Below are positions 52,906-63,067 of a DNA stretch of 64,000 nt, piece by piece. The notes below the pieces were generated by a model. That model was given only the letters and a program-made list of their open reading frames with translations. It had not been told where the DNA came from and searched no databases. The position numbers were made by a program, and so were the translations under genes. Numbering within the stretch: position 1 is the stretch's first letter; the number at the start of each line of letters is the position of its first letter. Origin of the DNA: Pullulanibacillus camelliae (lineage in GTDB: Bacteria; Bacillota; Bacilli; Bacillales; Sporolactobacillaceae); contig NZ_BMIR01000003.1 in NCBI RefSeq assembly GCF_014642655.1, forward strand, positions 1-64,000. Direction: 5' to 3'.

Positions 52906-54219
52906 GTGAAAATAAGGCGAGGAATAAGTGTGACGGTAGTTATTCTTATACTGCTTATGGCCTTTTTAACGGGCTGTGACTCTAAGAAATCAAGCTCCAG
53001 CAGTTCAGTGACACTTAATGTTACTGAATGGACGAATCCTTCTGCTATTAAAGCAACAAAAAAATTAAACAAAGAATTTGAGAAGGCGCACCCTGGCGTG
53101 CATGTTCATTTAGTCGATGCGCCGACAAGCTCATCCGCTTGGGACAATCTTAATAAGACACAGATGAGTGCACATACTGTTGATGTTATGGCACAATTTT
53201 CGATCAGTAACCAGGTGCCTAAATCATATATGAAAAATTTACAGCCCAGCATGTTAGAGCAATGGATTGATGCAGGGCAAATAAAGGATTTGACCAATGA
53301 GCCCTTTATTGATAAATATTTTTCGAAAAAGGATCAAATGAACCTCATGGGGTATAAAGGTAAATTATACGGGGTTACTATGGCGGCATATGGTCGAGGT
53401 GGAGTGTTTTATAATGAAGCATTATTTAAAAAATACAATCTCAGTATTCCTAAAACATATGATCAGCTTGTTCATGTATGTGAGGTGTTTGCATCTCATA
53501 ACATCACACCCTTAATGGTCGGTGCTAAAGATGGATGGGATCAAATGATTGTAGAAGCAGGGATTCAACAATCGCTTCCACATGATCAGGCGGATACGCT
53601 TAATAAGGAGCTATGGACTGGCAAAACCACTTGGGCTAATCAGCCCGTATTTAAAACTGTAATGGAACGCTACCAAAAATTATCCCAATATTTTGAACCT
53701 AATGCTTTCGGTGAACCTTATGCCCCGACTCCTGGCTTGTTTGCCAATGGAAAGGCGGCGATGTTAGTTGATGGAACATTTGATGGAGATGCGGTGCATC
53801 AGGCTAATCCGAACCTTAAGTTTTCCTGGTTCCCGTTGCCGATGACGGATGATCCTGAAAAAAATACCATGCAAGTGGCTGGAGACTTTTCATGGACGAT
53901 TCCAACTGCTGCGCCTCATCAAAAGCTCGCCCTGGAATATGTGAAATTCTTCTCTCAGCCAAAGCATTATAAAGAGTGGGAGAATATCGTTGGTGCTATT
54001 CCAACACAAGATATCAAGAAGCTTTCGCAGCCATGGATGGGTACGGAGCTGGAGTATTTAGATAACATGCAATATGAATTTCATATTTTTACCCCCTCTA
54101 ATGCTGGAGATCTCGCTTATTTACAAACGGATACCGCTTATCTTAAACCTCAAGGTAAGTATACAGTAGATCAACTGTTGAAAAAGGCGACTCAGCAATG
54201 GACGGCTGCAACGCATTAG
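52906..54219 (+). CDS. Sugar ABC transporter substrate-binding lipoprotein
   Basis: 437 residues. The signal peptide has lipobox LTGC (Cys about 24), followed by a Ser-rich linker and a cluster B (family 1) sugar-binding fold: VTLNVTEWTNPSAIKATKKL, YGVTMAAYGRGGVFYN, ANGKAAMLVDGTFDGD. It delivers an oligosaccharide or glycoside to the MalF/MalG-like permeases encoded next. It starts at GTG 52906 with GGGAGAG before it. The ligand is probably a mannoside, judged from the GH38 enzyme downstream. Confidence 0.9.
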   Translation: MKIRRGISVTVVILILLMAFLTGCDSKKSSSSSSVTLNVTEWTNPSAIKATKKLNKEFEKAHPGVHVHLVDAPTSSSAWDNLNKTQMSAHTVDVMAQFSISNQVPKSYMKNLQPSMLEQWIDAGQIKDLTNEPFIDKYFSKKDQMNLMGYKGKLYGVTMAAYGRGGVFYNEALFKKYNLSIPKTYDQLVHVCEVFASHNITPLMVGAKDGWDQMIVEAGIQQSLPHDQADTLNKELWTGKTTWANQPVFKTVMERYQKLSQYFEPNAFGEPYAPTPGLFANGKAAMLVDGTFDGDAVHQANPNLKFSWFPLPMTDDPEKNTMQVAGDFSWTIPTAAPHQKLALEYVKFFSQPKHYKEWENIVGAIPTQDIKKLSQPWMGTELEYLDNMQYEFHIFTPSNAGDLAYLQTDTAYLKPQGKYTVDQLLKKATQQWTAATH

Positions 54220-54259
54220 TGTTGGCGACATCCGAATTATGGCTAAGGGGGGGATTATA

Positions 54260-55150
54260 TTGAATGTATTTGGTAAAAAAGGCTTTAAAAAATGGATGCC
54301 TCTTTTGGGTCTTTTGCCAGCAATCATAGTATTTGGCGCCTTTAAAATCTATCCGTCCATCATGACCTTTATTTATTCCTTTACTCAATATAGTGGGATA
54401 CCGGGTACACCATTACATTTTGTTGGATTGGAAAATTATAAGATGGCCTTTTCTGGTTTTTCTGGAATTGGTAAAGCGATCCGTATCACTATTATTTTTG
54501 CACTCTGTGTCACTCTCCTGCAAAATGCATTAGGTCTTTTTGCGGCGCTGGTTTTCAATAAAAAGACACGGGGGACGGTATTTTACCGTAGCCTTGTCTT
54601 TCTACCGGTGGTGTTAAGCGTGGTGGTTACGGGTCTCATCTGGTCTCTGCTATTTTCCCCTATAGGTGGACCGATAGAACCCATTTGGAAAGCTGTATTT
54701 GGGCATTCGTCTTCATTCTTTGGATCGAACACACTGGCGCTACCACTCGTCATATTTGTACAAATTTGGCAGAATGCAGGATTCACAATGGTCGTTTATC
54801 TGGCGGGGCTTCAAACTGTGCCAACGGAATTGCTGGAATCCGCGCAGCTTGATGGGGCCTCTCGGTGGCAACGGTTTAGGCATGTTCTGTTTCCAATGAT
54901 TGCAGCATCTACAACGGTCAATGTTCTGTTATGTGTGATTGGTGCTCTTGGCACCTATGACCTGATTTATGTGTTGACTGGTGGACAATTTGGAACGATG
55001 ACATTAGGAATGGATATGTTTAACACGGCCTTCGGTGGATCCAATCAACTAGGGTATGGATCAATGATTCAAATGCTACAGTTTGCGCTCGTTCTGATTG
55101 TGACCTTGATTTTACAATGGTATTTGCGGAGGAGGGAGGTTGAGCTGTGA
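54260..55150 (+). CDS. Sugar ABC transporter permease, MalF/UgpA type
   Basis: 297 residues, six helices. The EAA loop for ATPase contact is ELLESAQLDGASRWQRFRHV near residues 195-215. TTG 54260 with GGGGGG six bases upstream is the likely start; the frame also allows ATG 54239. It overlaps the next permease by 4 bases. No ATPase gene is present, so a shared MsmX-type ATPase encoded elsewhere must power it. Confidence 0.9.
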   Translation: MNVFGKKGFKKWMPLLGLLPAIIVFGAFKIYPSIMTFIYSFTQYSGIPGTPLHFVGLENYKMAFSGFSGIGKAIRITIIFALCVTLLQNALGLFAALVFNKKTRGTVFYRSLVFLPVVLSVVVTGLIWSLLFSPIGGPIEPIWKAVFGHSSSFFGSNTLALPLVIFVQIWQNAGFTMVVYLAGLQTVPTELLESAQLDGASRWQRFRHVLFPMIAASTTVNVLLCVIGALGTYDLIYVLTGGQFGTMTLGMDMFNTAFGGSNQLGYGSMIQMLQFALVLIVTLILQWYLRRREVEL

Positions 55151-55965
55151 AGAATAAATCGACTTTCGATACAGTGGCCGTCCATGTTGTAGGCTGGATT
55201 CTTTCGGTGGGTGTCTATTTGCTTCCCCTTCTTTTCTTATTAATGATCTCATTAAAGACAACGCATGGGTTTTTGGCTGACCCCTTAGCCATTCCAGTGC
55301 ACCTGGAATGGGGCAATTTTGTTGATGCCTGGCAACAAGGGCATATGACAGATTACTTCTTGAATAGCGTGATTTATACCGTTTTTATCACAGGGCTGAG
55401 CCTTCTGTTATCTGTTTTAGCCGCTTTTCCTGTCGCGAGAAATTACTTGAAGTTCTCAAATGCCATTTACTTATTGTTTGTGATTTCGTTATTTCTCCCA
55501 GGTGGATTAATTCCACTTTTCACAGAGGCATTGAAATTGCATCTATTCAATTCACGAATAGGGTATATCATTCTCAATCTTGGAACAGGGTTATCCTTCT
55601 TCTTTTTTGTTGGCTATATCAAAAGTATTCCCAAAGCGTTGGATGAAGCCGCTGCGTTGGATGGTTGTGGTTATTTTAGATTTGTCTTTCAGGTCTTGAT
55701 TCCTCTCCTTAAACCAGCCTTAGCAACTATGGGACTGCTGGATGCCATAGGTGCTTGGAACAACCTTATTGGACCTGTTGTCTTTTTATCTGATCAAAAT
55801 CTTTGGCCTTTGACACGTGGGCTCTTTGTCTTCTACGGCCAATTCAGCAACAATTGGCCGCTTTTAGCGGCGGCAGTCATTATTGTCATGACACCAATGG
55901 TTCTCTTATTTATCTTTCTTCAACGCTACATTGTTCAAGCGGCAGGTGGAGCGATTAAACAATAA
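55147..55965 (+). CDS. Sugar ABC transporter permease, MalG/UgpE type
   Basis: 272 residues, six helices. The EAA loop is EAAALDGCGYFRFVFQVLIP near 172-191. It starts at GTG 55147 with GGAGGGAGG upstream, inside the stop of its partner. It pairs with the MalF-type permease. Confidence 0.9.
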   Translation: MKNKSTFDTVAVHVVGWILSVGVYLLPLLFLLMISLKTTHGFLADPLAIPVHLEWGNFVDAWQQGHMTDYFLNSVIYTVFITGLSLLLSVLAAFPVARNYLKFSNAIYLLFVISLFLPGGLIPLFTEALKLHLFNSRIGYIILNLGTGLSFFFFVGYIKSIPKALDEAAALDGCGYFRFVFQVLIPLLKPALATMGLLDAIGAWNNLIGPVVFLSDQNLWPLTRGLFVFYGQFSNNWPLLAAAVIIVMTPMVLLFIFLQRYIVQAAGGAIKQ

Positions 55966-56085
55966 ATCCACTTTAGATGTTTCACGATGGGCTTTAATAA
56001 ACGGGATAGGTAAAGCATAGCGTTGTACTATCCCTATTTTGTATGCATAAAGGCGACTAAACTATAGAGTTCTGGAGGCTTAAGA

Positions 56086-56895
56086 ATGAATAATGAACTA
56101 GGAAAAAAAGCGTTAGTGACAGGCGGGAGTCGGGGCATTGGGCGTGGGATTGCTCTTTCATTAGCGGCACGTGGCTATGATGTTGTGATAACTTATCGTT
56201 CGGCAAAAGAGGAGGCTGATGAGGTTATCGCGTTTATCGAAAAGGAATACGGGAGAGGAGCTGTAGCCCTTCATGCTGAATTATCCAATGAAGAGACGGC
56301 ACTAGGATTGGTTGACCAAGCCATTAAGGAATTAGGTGGCCTTGATGTTCTTGTTAATAATGCGGGTTTAACGATTACAAGCCCCTTGGCCAAGATGGCT
56401 GTTAAGGACATCAATTATTTGCTCAATCTTAATCTAAAGACGCCATTGCTTTTGATGCGAGCGGCAGCAGGATACATGATGGGTCAAGGGAAAAAAGGGA
56501 GCATCATCAATATTGCTTCTACAAGAGGCAAGCGGGCATATCCTGTAGATGCCGTATATGGTGGGACAAAAGCAGCGCTCATTCGGGCAACCGAATCTGT
56601 GGCTTTAGAATGTGCTCCGCATGGCATTCGTGTAAATTGTATTGCTCCAGGTGCCACAAAAGTTCGAGAAGGTAAAGAGCGGGAAGAGGGATATAAAAAG
56701 CTAGGCCAAAAAATTCCACTTGGCCGTGTCGGAACGCCTGCTGATATTGGAGAAGCTGTTGTTTGGCTCGTTTCCGACCAAGCCTCTTATATTACTGGAG
56801 AGACAATAAAAATAGATGGAGGACTCATCTTGCCAGGGATGCCAGAGGATGTTAGACCGGAAGCTGGTTATGGCTGGGGAGAAATAAGAAAATGA
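56086..56895 (+). CDS. SDR dehydrogenase of the mannoside operon
   Basis: 269 residues, classical SDR: TGGSRGIG near residue 13, NNAG near 92, the Ser in NIASTRG near 145, YGGTK near 159, and the C-terminal family GRVGTPADIGEAV. TYRSAKEE after the second strand suggests NADP. Placed between the sugar importer and a mannonate dehydratase, it could oxidise mannose (or a mannose lactone precursor) or interconvert mannonate with a keto-acid. Family members of this type include glucose 1-dehydrogenase. Clear AGGAGG-type site (TGGAGG). Confidence 0.85.
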   Translation: MNNELGKKALVTGGSRGIGRGIALSLAARGYDVVITYRSAKEEADEVIAFIEKEYGRGAVALHAELSNEETALGLVDQAIKELGGLDVLVNNAGLTITSPLAKMAVKDINYLLNLNLKTPLLLMRAAAGYMMGQGKKGSIINIASTRGKRAYPVDAVYGGTKAALIRATESVALECAPHGIRVNCIAPGATKVREGKEREEGYKKLGQKIPLGRVGTPADIGEAVVWLVSDQASYITGETIKIDGGLILPGMPEDVRPEAGYGWGEIRK

Positions 56896-56916
56896 ATAAG
56901 GAAGAGGTGAGAGGGA

Positions 56917-58134
56917 ATGACAACACATGCGACTGCTCAAGTCACCATTCGCGATGTTAAAACCATCATTACGGCACCAGAGGGTACTGACCTTGTTGTT
57001 GTAAAAATAGAAACATCAGAGCCGGAGTTATATGGATTAGGTTGTGCCACATTTACGCAACGCCCATTAGTGGTTAAGTCGGCGGTAGATGACTATTTGA
57101 AGCCCTTTTTATTAGGGAAAGACCCTCAACGGATAGAGGATATTTGGCAATCAGCGATGGTCAGCGCTTATTGGCGTAATGGGCCTGTCTTGAATAATGC
57201 TTTATCAGGTATTGATATGGCACTTTGGGATATAAAAGGAAAGCTTGCTGGTATGCCTGTTTATGATCTTTTGGGCGGAAAGTGCCGTGAAGCGGCAGCG
57301 GTTTATCGTCACGCTAGTGGTTTGGATAAACAGGAGCTTCTCGATAATGTCATAGCTTATAAGGAACAAGGTGCGCGCTATATTCGTTGTCAGTTGGGTG
57401 CTTATGGAGGAAGTCATCACACGATCATTTCGCCAGAGAATGCCTTGCCTGGTGCCTATTTTAATCCAGATGAATATGCACGGGATGTCCCACAGATGTT
57501 TGCCTATATTCGAGAGAAAATTGGCTTCGACATTGAATTATTACACGACGTTCATGAGCGCATTGCTCCCATTGAAGCTGTGCGCTTAGCTAAACAGCTT
57601 GAACCGTACCGATTATTTTTCTTTGAAGATCCTCTAGCACCGGAACAGCTGGAATGGTTCCAGATGATTCGTGAGCAAAGTGCGACGCCCATTGCCATGG
57701 GAGAATTGTTTAATCATCCGCGGGAATGGATGCCCTTAATCACTAATAAATATATTGATTTCATTCGTGTACATGTGAGCCAAATTGGCGGCATCACTCC
57801 AGCGAAAAAGTTAGCAGTGCTTTCAGAGGCCTTCAGTGTTCGGACAGCATGGCACGGACCGGGAGATGTCTCGCCTGTTGGGCATGCAGCCAATATACAT
57901 TTAGATTTGAGCAGTCCAAACTTTGGTGTCCAAGAATGGCATGAGTTTTCTGATGTAGCGAAAGAGGTTTTTCCGGGCTGCCCTGAACTTAAGAATGGTT
58001 ATGCATATGCTAATGATCGCCCAGGTCTTGGCATTGATATCGATGAAGAAAAAGCGGCAAAATATCCTTGCACGCATACATTGCCTAGCTGGACGCTGCC
58101 ACGAACCCCTGACGGAACTGCTGTGAGACCATAG
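56917..58134 (+). CDS. Enolase-superfamily sugar acid dehydratase (ManD/RspA type)
   Basis: 405 residues. The mandelate-racemase/muconate-cyclising fold has metal ligands in HDVHER near 213, FFEDPLAPE near 237, and GELFNHP near 263. The catalytic RVHVSQIGGI and AWHGPGDVSPVGHAA segments are those of D-mannonate dehydratases (ManD). It should convert D-mannonate to 2-keto-3-deoxygluconate; some family members act weakly on gluconate too, so specificity is inferred. 21 bases after the SDR gene, with GGAAGAGGTGAGAGG upstream. Confidence 0.88.
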   Translation: MTTHATAQVTIRDVKTIITAPEGTDLVVVKIETSEPELYGLGCATFTQRPLVVKSAVDDYLKPFLLGKDPQRIEDIWQSAMVSAYWRNGPVLNNALSGIDMALWDIKGKLAGMPVYDLLGGKCREAAAVYRHASGLDKQELLDNVIAYKEQGARYIRCQLGAYGGSHHTIISPENALPGAYFNPDEYARDVPQMFAYIREKIGFDIELLHDVHERIAPIEAVRLAKQLEPYRLFFFEDPLAPEQLEWFQMIREQSATPIAMGELFNHPREWMPLITNKYIDFIRVHVSQIGGITPAKKLAVLSEAFSVRTAWHGPGDVSPVGHAANIHLDLSSPNFGVQEWHEFSDVAKEVFPGCPELKNGYAYANDRPGLGIDIDEEKAAKYPCTHTLPSWTLPRTPDGTAVRP

Positions 58135-58355
58135 AAAAGTTGACTGGGGAGGACGATGAGTAAGAAAGATTCTTAGGATGGTAGAGGGATATTGAACAGT
58201 ATTACTTAAATAGAGTCACACGATAGAATGATGAAAGGATGATAACTCTGAAACATTAAGGGTATATCGTCTTTTCACATTCAGAAAAATCTACCTTACC
58301 CTTGATCTCCTGATACGATAGAGATATGCCATACAAGTAGAGAAGGAGTTATGCC

Positions 58356-61043
58356 ATGAAGACCATACATATTATCTCCCATAGCCACTGGGATCGTGAG
58401 TGGTACTTACCTTATGAGCAGCATCATATGCGGCTTGTGCAATTAATGGATGATGTATTAGAGCTTTTTGAGCAAGATCCTGATTTTAAAAGCTTTCACC
58501 TAGATGGCCAAACGATTATTTTGGAGGATTATTTGCAGGTGCGGCCGGAAAAGCGGGAAATAATAAAACAAGCTATTAAGGATGGAAAACTACGCATTGG
58601 TCCTTTTTATATTTTACAAGATGATTTTTTAATCAGCAGTGAGGCAAACACGCGCAATACACTTATTGGTTTTAGCGAAAGTAAGACATGGGGCAAATAC
58701 GAGGCTTTAGGTTACTTTCCGGATACCTTTGGGAATGTGGGACAGGTTCCTCAATTACTGAAGGAAAGCGGTCTTGACGTGGCAGTGTTCGGTCGGGGAG
58801 TTAAGCCTACGGGATTTAACAATGCAGTTTTTGATGATGCCAATTATACCTCAACCTATTCGGAAATGTGGTGGAAAGGGGCCGATGGTTCAAAAATCCT
58901 GGGGCTTTTATTTGCGAATTGGTATAACAACGGCAATGAAATTCCTGTTGATAAAGCGGCAGCAAAGGCGTATTGGGACAGAAAAATCGCTGATGCTGAA
59001 CGCTTTGCCTCAACTGACCAGCTTTTGATGATGAATGGCTGTGACCATCAGCCTGTACAGAAGGATCTATCGCAGGCTATTAAGGTGGCCAATACATTAT
59101 ATCCGGATATTACGTTCATCCACAGTAACTTTGAAGAGTATATTCAAGCAGTGAAAGATCAGCTTCCAGAGGATCTAAGCACAGTTGAAGGAGAGTTAAC
59201 GAGCCAGGAAACGGATGGGTGGTTTACATTGGCCAATACGGCTTCCTCGAGGGTTTATCTGAAACAAAAAAACACGCATGTTCAAACGGTTTTAGAAAAT
59301 GTTGCAGAGCCACTTTCAGCAATGGCCTATGATTCAAAGGCTACCTATCCACATGATCAGCTGCGCTATGCGTGGAAATTACTCCTTCAAAATCATCCGC
59401 ACGATAGCATTTGTGGATGTAGCCTTGATGATGTCCATCGTGAAATGATGACGCGCTTTGCCAAAGCTGAAGAGGTTGGGAATTTTGTGGCGGACAAGGC
59501 ATTGCATGACTTGGTCGCTCAATTGAATACTATGGGATTTCCTAAGAATAGTAAGCCTTTTGTGATTGTGAATACATCGGGGTGGAAAAGGTCCGGGATT
59601 GTGGAAGTGAAGCTAGAGATGAAGCGGCGAGCATTTACTGAAGGCTCGCCCTCAGAGCTGTTCGCAGCCTTGGAAGCTGAAGCCCTTCCCGATTTAAGGA
59701 TTATTAATGAAGCCGGGGATAGCGTTCCCGCGCAAATTAAAGGGAGCGATGTGGCATTTGGCTATGAGCTTCCGGCCGATCAGTTTCGTATGCCTTATAT
59801 AGCACGCTATGTCACGCTTGAATTATTCATAGAGGATATGCCGGCGATGTCCTGGCTGACATATGCAGCTATTCCTTCATCTGCTGTCAATGAAAAGCAG
59901 GAGATTGATAGAGACATCGCTGGAAAGGACGGACGATCGCTAGAAAATGAGTTTTTAACGGTATCTGTACATCAGAATGGGCAATTACAGGTTTATGATA
60001 AAGTGAATCACCAATCCTATGATCATTTACTCACGTTTGAGGATACAGGAGATATCGGCAATGAATATATTTATAAACAGGCTTATCAAGATCAGCCCAT
60101 CCTCTCAAGTGACGCAGTAGCAGGAGTCAAACTATTGAAAAATGGCCCATTTTATGGAGAAATCCTTATTCATCATCAGTTAGAGATTCCGGTGTCTGCT
60201 GATGCCTCTCTTGAAAAGGAGCAAATGGGGGTGGTGGACATTCGGCACAGGAAAGCAAAGCGGTCTAAAATCACAGGGCTTTTAACCCTTGAGACCAAGG
60301 TTAGATTAGAAAAGGGAAGCAGACAAGTGAAGCTGGAAACTACAATTAACAACAAGATGAAGGATCATCGCTTGCGGGTCTTATTCCCTACAGGCATTAA
60401 GGCAATAACACATGAAAGTGAAAGCATTTACGAAGTGGCATGCCGTAATAATAAAGTCAGTCATGTCTGGGAAAACCCAACCAATCCACAGCATCAACAT
60501 GCTTTCACCAATGTCCATGATGATGTCCATGGATTGACTGTTAGTAATATTGGGCTGAATGAATATGAGGTTGCTCAAGAGGGTTCGGAGATCGCGATCA
60601 CCTTGTTGCGGTGTGTAGGTGAAGTGGGGGATTGGGGATACTTTCCGACTCCAGAGGCACAATGTATCGGAAGCCAGACTGTATGCTACGCTTTAGATTT
60701 TCATGGGGATGAGCGGGATCGTTTAAGGAGCTATCAAGAAGCGATTCAGTTTAAGATTCCTTTTACTGTATGCCAAACAGAGAGGCATGAAGGACCGCTT
60801 AAAGCGGTAGCACCATTTATAAACATATCTGGGGAGGCCTTTGCGGTTACGGCATTAAAGCGTAAGGAGGATGCTGGTGACCTCTTGTGTCGTGGGTATA
60901 ATCTCACGTCGAAGGTACAGCCGTTTGCTGTGAACTATCCAGATAAAACAGCCTATTTAAGTAATATCTTAGAAGAAAAACTCAAAGAAGGTGTTCCCGA
61001 CAAACTGACTCCCGCTAAAATCATAACGGTTTTATGGCAATGA
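58356..61043 (+). CDS. GH38 alpha-mannosidase (MngB-like)
   Basis: 895 residues, typical for the bacterial branch. The zinc site is opened by SHSHWDREWY near residue 8, with the nucleophile Asp in GYFPDTFGN near 120 and HDSICGCSLDDVH near 350. The C-terminal beta-domains follow. There is no signal peptide, so it acts in the cytoplasm on imported alpha-mannosides; E. coli MngB splits 2-O-mannosylglycerate phosphate. The 220-base gap upstream suggests it may also have a separate promoter. It is the last gene of the region. Confidence 0.92.
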   Translation: MKTIHIISHSHWDREWYLPYEQHHMRLVQLMDDVLELFEQDPDFKSFHLDGQTIILEDYLQVRPEKREIIKQAIKDGKLRIGPFYILQDDFLISSEANTRNTLIGFSESKTWGKYEALGYFPDTFGNVGQVPQLLKESGLDVAVFGRGVKPTGFNNAVFDDANYTSTYSEMWWKGADGSKILGLLFANWYNNGNEIPVDKAAAKAYWDRKIADAERFASTDQLLMMNGCDHQPVQKDLSQAIKVANTLYPDITFIHSNFEEYIQAVKDQLPEDLSTVEGELTSQETDGWFTLANTASSRVYLKQKNTHVQTVLENVAEPLSAMAYDSKATYPHDQLRYAWKLLLQNHPHDSICGCSLDDVHREMMTRFAKAEEVGNFVADKALHDLVAQLNTMGFPKNSKPFVIVNTSGWKRSGIVEVKLEMKRRAFTEGSPSELFAALEAEALPDLRIINEAGDSVPAQIKGSDVAFGYELPADQFRMPYIARYVTLELFIEDMPAMSWLTYAAIPSSAVNEKQEIDRDIAGKDGRSLENEFLTVSVHQNGQLQVYDKVNHQSYDHLLTFEDTGDIGNEYIYKQAYQDQPILSSDAVAGVKLLKNGPFYGEILIHHQLEIPVSADASLEKEQMGVVDIRHRKAKRSKITGLLTLETKVRLEKGSRQVKLETTINNKMKDHRLRVLFPTGIKAITHESESIYEVACRNNKVSHVWENPTNPQHQHAFTNVHDDVHGLTVSNIGLNEYEVAQEGSEIAITLLRCVGEVGDWGYFPTPEAQCIGSQTVCYALDFHGDERDRLRSYQEAIQFKIPFTVCQTERHEGPLKAVAPFINISGEAFAVTALKRKEDAGDLLCRGYNLTSKVQPFAVNYPDKTAYLSNILEEKLKEGVPDKLTPAKIITVLWQ

Positions 61044-61072
61044 AGCATAGGAAAGCAAACGACTGATTTTAT

Positions 61073-61519
61073 TCAAGAAAATATAAACTTAAGAAGTAAA
61101 AAACGAAGGAGGAATCCTGAGGTGATGCCAGGTAAAAGGAATAAAATCGGTGACCATAAGGGACCAAGTAATAGACCAAACAGAGTAATTCTTAAAGAGA
61201 GGATGGCACCGACTGTAACCCAGTAAGCTGAAAATACAAAGGGAACAAAGGCAAGAGGCCTTTTTCCAAATTCAAATGCCTTACAACTATCCCATAGAGC
61301 GAAAAAATAAAGGCAAGGGTAAAGCAAGAGCCAACTATAGTTTGTTGTCTGGATGGCTTCAGATGTTCTGCCGAGAAGGCTTAACATGATCATTTTGTTC
61401 AGATTTGCTTTAACGTTAAACCAAACCCCGAGAAAGGTAAATAATAATCCCTTAATATATTGTCTGTTTAGTAATTGCCCGAGACCGGGAAGAAGGAGGT
61501 TCCATAATATCTTTTCCAT
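61073..61519 (-). CDS. Small multi-span membrane protein
   Basis: About 148 residues with four predicted helices. The N-terminal LLLPGLGQLLNRQYIKGLLF is the pattern seen at the start of many TM2-like or DUF5683-like small membrane proteins (P-G-x-G-Q-...-G). Function unknown. ATG 61519 has AGGTAGAG before it. It is convergent with the mannosidase gene with only 29 bases between stops. The 279 bases between it and the next gene hold only candidate promoters. Confidence 0.65.
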   Translation of the reverse strand: MEKILWNLLLPGLGQLLNRQYIKGLLFTFLGVWFNVKANLNKMIMLSLLGRTSEAIQTTNYSWLLLYPCLYFFALWDSCKAFEFGKRPLAFVPFVFSAYWVTVGAILSLRITLFGLLLGPLWSPILFLLPGITSGFLLRFLLLKFIFS

Positions 61520-61834
61520 CTCTACCTGGCATCTCTTTTTTGGGGGACTGCCCATTCTTTTGTCTTAGTGAGGGTGCAGGTAACGACAATGGATAAAGAT
61601 AGAGAAGCACCTTGAGCATTTTTGATGCGTAGATTGTCTATATTAAGCGTCGGTAATTGTATCATTAGGGTCAACAAAGATCAGCTCCTGCCTACTGTAT
61701 TATATGGACCTTTAAAAAGGGATGTACCACCTATAATTAGTTTGTGCTATTCACTTAGATATATGTATGATTGACGGCGGCATCTTGGATTGGGGTATAA
61801 TGGGGGACATAGTCTTAAAAAAGGATGATGCCTT

Positions 61835-63016
61835 TTGAATCCGATGTGGTATCAAACTGTCAATCAGCTCAAAACGCTTTTGATGAATGCCAATATTACG
61901 TATTGCTTCGATCAGGATACAGCGCTTGCCTTACAAAATGTCCCACTTCAACCTTCATGCATTGATGTTATGATTCAGTGGGATCAGCTTGAACTTGCCC
62001 ATACACTTTTTATAGATGAAGAAAAGACATCTATTATAAAGCAAGCAATGAAAGGATTCTTTACTACTAGATTGAATGGAATAGAGTGTCATATCCATTG
62101 TCTCTATCAATCCGTGGTGGCAACTGATCCTGATCGATTGCAAGTTGAACAAGCTGGTGAGGCTTTCTATGTCAAAAGTCTTTATAGTTTTCTAAATCAA
62201 AAACAGACAAAATCTAAGATGAGACAGGTTATTATTGAACATCTCGATAAAGAGCAACATAGAATCAATGAGCATAATCGCTCGATTTGGTCGGAATCAG
62301 CCTATGATGCCTGGATTCAGCGTTTTGGCGCGCCTGAAAAAGTTGCAGATAACATCCATCAAAACCCTTACCGTTTTCTTGGGTCATTAATTGAAGATAT
62401 TGGAGTGCTATCGGGTAAAAAGGTCATAAATTTATTAGGTTCTAATGGCTTAAAGGCGTTGAGTCTAGTTGCGTTGGGAGCTGAGGCCACAGTTGTGGAC
62501 ATTTCTGAAGATAACGCCCGCTATGCCAGGGAAGTCGCAGCTTCAGCACATTTAAAGCTAAACTATATTGTCTCTGATGTTTTGGAACTCCCAGAAGAGC
62601 AACTCACTGGTAGTTATGATGTTGTTGTAATGGAAAGAGGGATTCTTCACTATTTTCTTTATCTTAATCCTTTATTTGCGGTTATAAGGCAGCTTCTTAA
62701 ACCAGGTGGGATCCTCGTTTTACAGGAATTTCACCCCGTGTCAGTCAAGCTCATTACGTCAAAGGGTAAGAAGCATAAAGTGACTGGAAACTATTTTGAT
62801 CATTCTATGAAACGGGTACCTGTCGCCTTCAGTAAACATCTTCAAAGTGCTGGACAACCATTGGAAGTTTATGAAAAAAATTGGACCTTTGGAGAAATAC
62901 TCACAGCGATAGCCGAGGAAGAATTAATCATAAAAAGGGTGGAGGAAAAGCCTAATATAAAAATAAGCGATAGCGGCTTACCAAAGACATTTACAGTAAT
63001 CGCTGAAAAAAGGTAA
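61835..63016 (+). CDS. Fusion of nucleotidyltransferase-like domain and SAM methyltransferase
   Basis: 393 residues. Residues 1-150 look like a nucleotidyltransferase-type domain (DQDTALALQN with CIDVMIQWD, as in minimal NTases that hold an Asp-x-Asp), though the second Asp pair is weak. From about 190 a class I methyltransferase follows: VINLLGSNGLKALSLVALGA (motif I), VVDIS (motif II), YDVVVMERGILHYF and LLKPGGILVLQEF. The substrate is unknown. It starts at TTG 61835 with AAGG about 10 bases before. The pairing of these domains in one chain is unusual. Confidence 0.7.
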   Translation: MNPMWYQTVNQLKTLLMNANITYCFDQDTALALQNVPLQPSCIDVMIQWDQLELAHTLFIDEEKTSIIKQAMKGFFTTRLNGIECHIHCLYQSVVATDPDRLQVEQAGEAFYVKSLYSFLNQKQTKSKMRQVIIEHLDKEQHRINEHNRSIWSESAYDAWIQRFGAPEKVADNIHQNPYRFLGSLIEDIGVLSGKKVINLLGSNGLKALSLVALGAEATVVDISEDNARYAREVAASAHLKLNYIVSDVLELPEEQLTGSYDVVVMERGILHYFLYLNPLFAVIRQLLKPGGILVLQEFHPVSVKLITSKGKKHKVTGNYFDHSMKRVPVAFSKHLQSAGQPLEVYEKNWTFGEILTAIAEEELIIKRVEEKPNIKISDSGLPKTFTVIAEKR

Positions 63017-63036
63017 CCCGCTCTTCTTTGTTCTAG

Positions 63037-63064
63037 AAGCTGTCATTGCAAGACAGCTTTTTTT
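63037..63064 (+). terminator. Terminator after the methyltransferase fusion
   Basis: AAGCTGTC (63037-63044) pairs with GACAGCTT (63052-63059), followed by TTTTT. Confidence 0.88.
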
Positions 63065-63067
63065 AAA

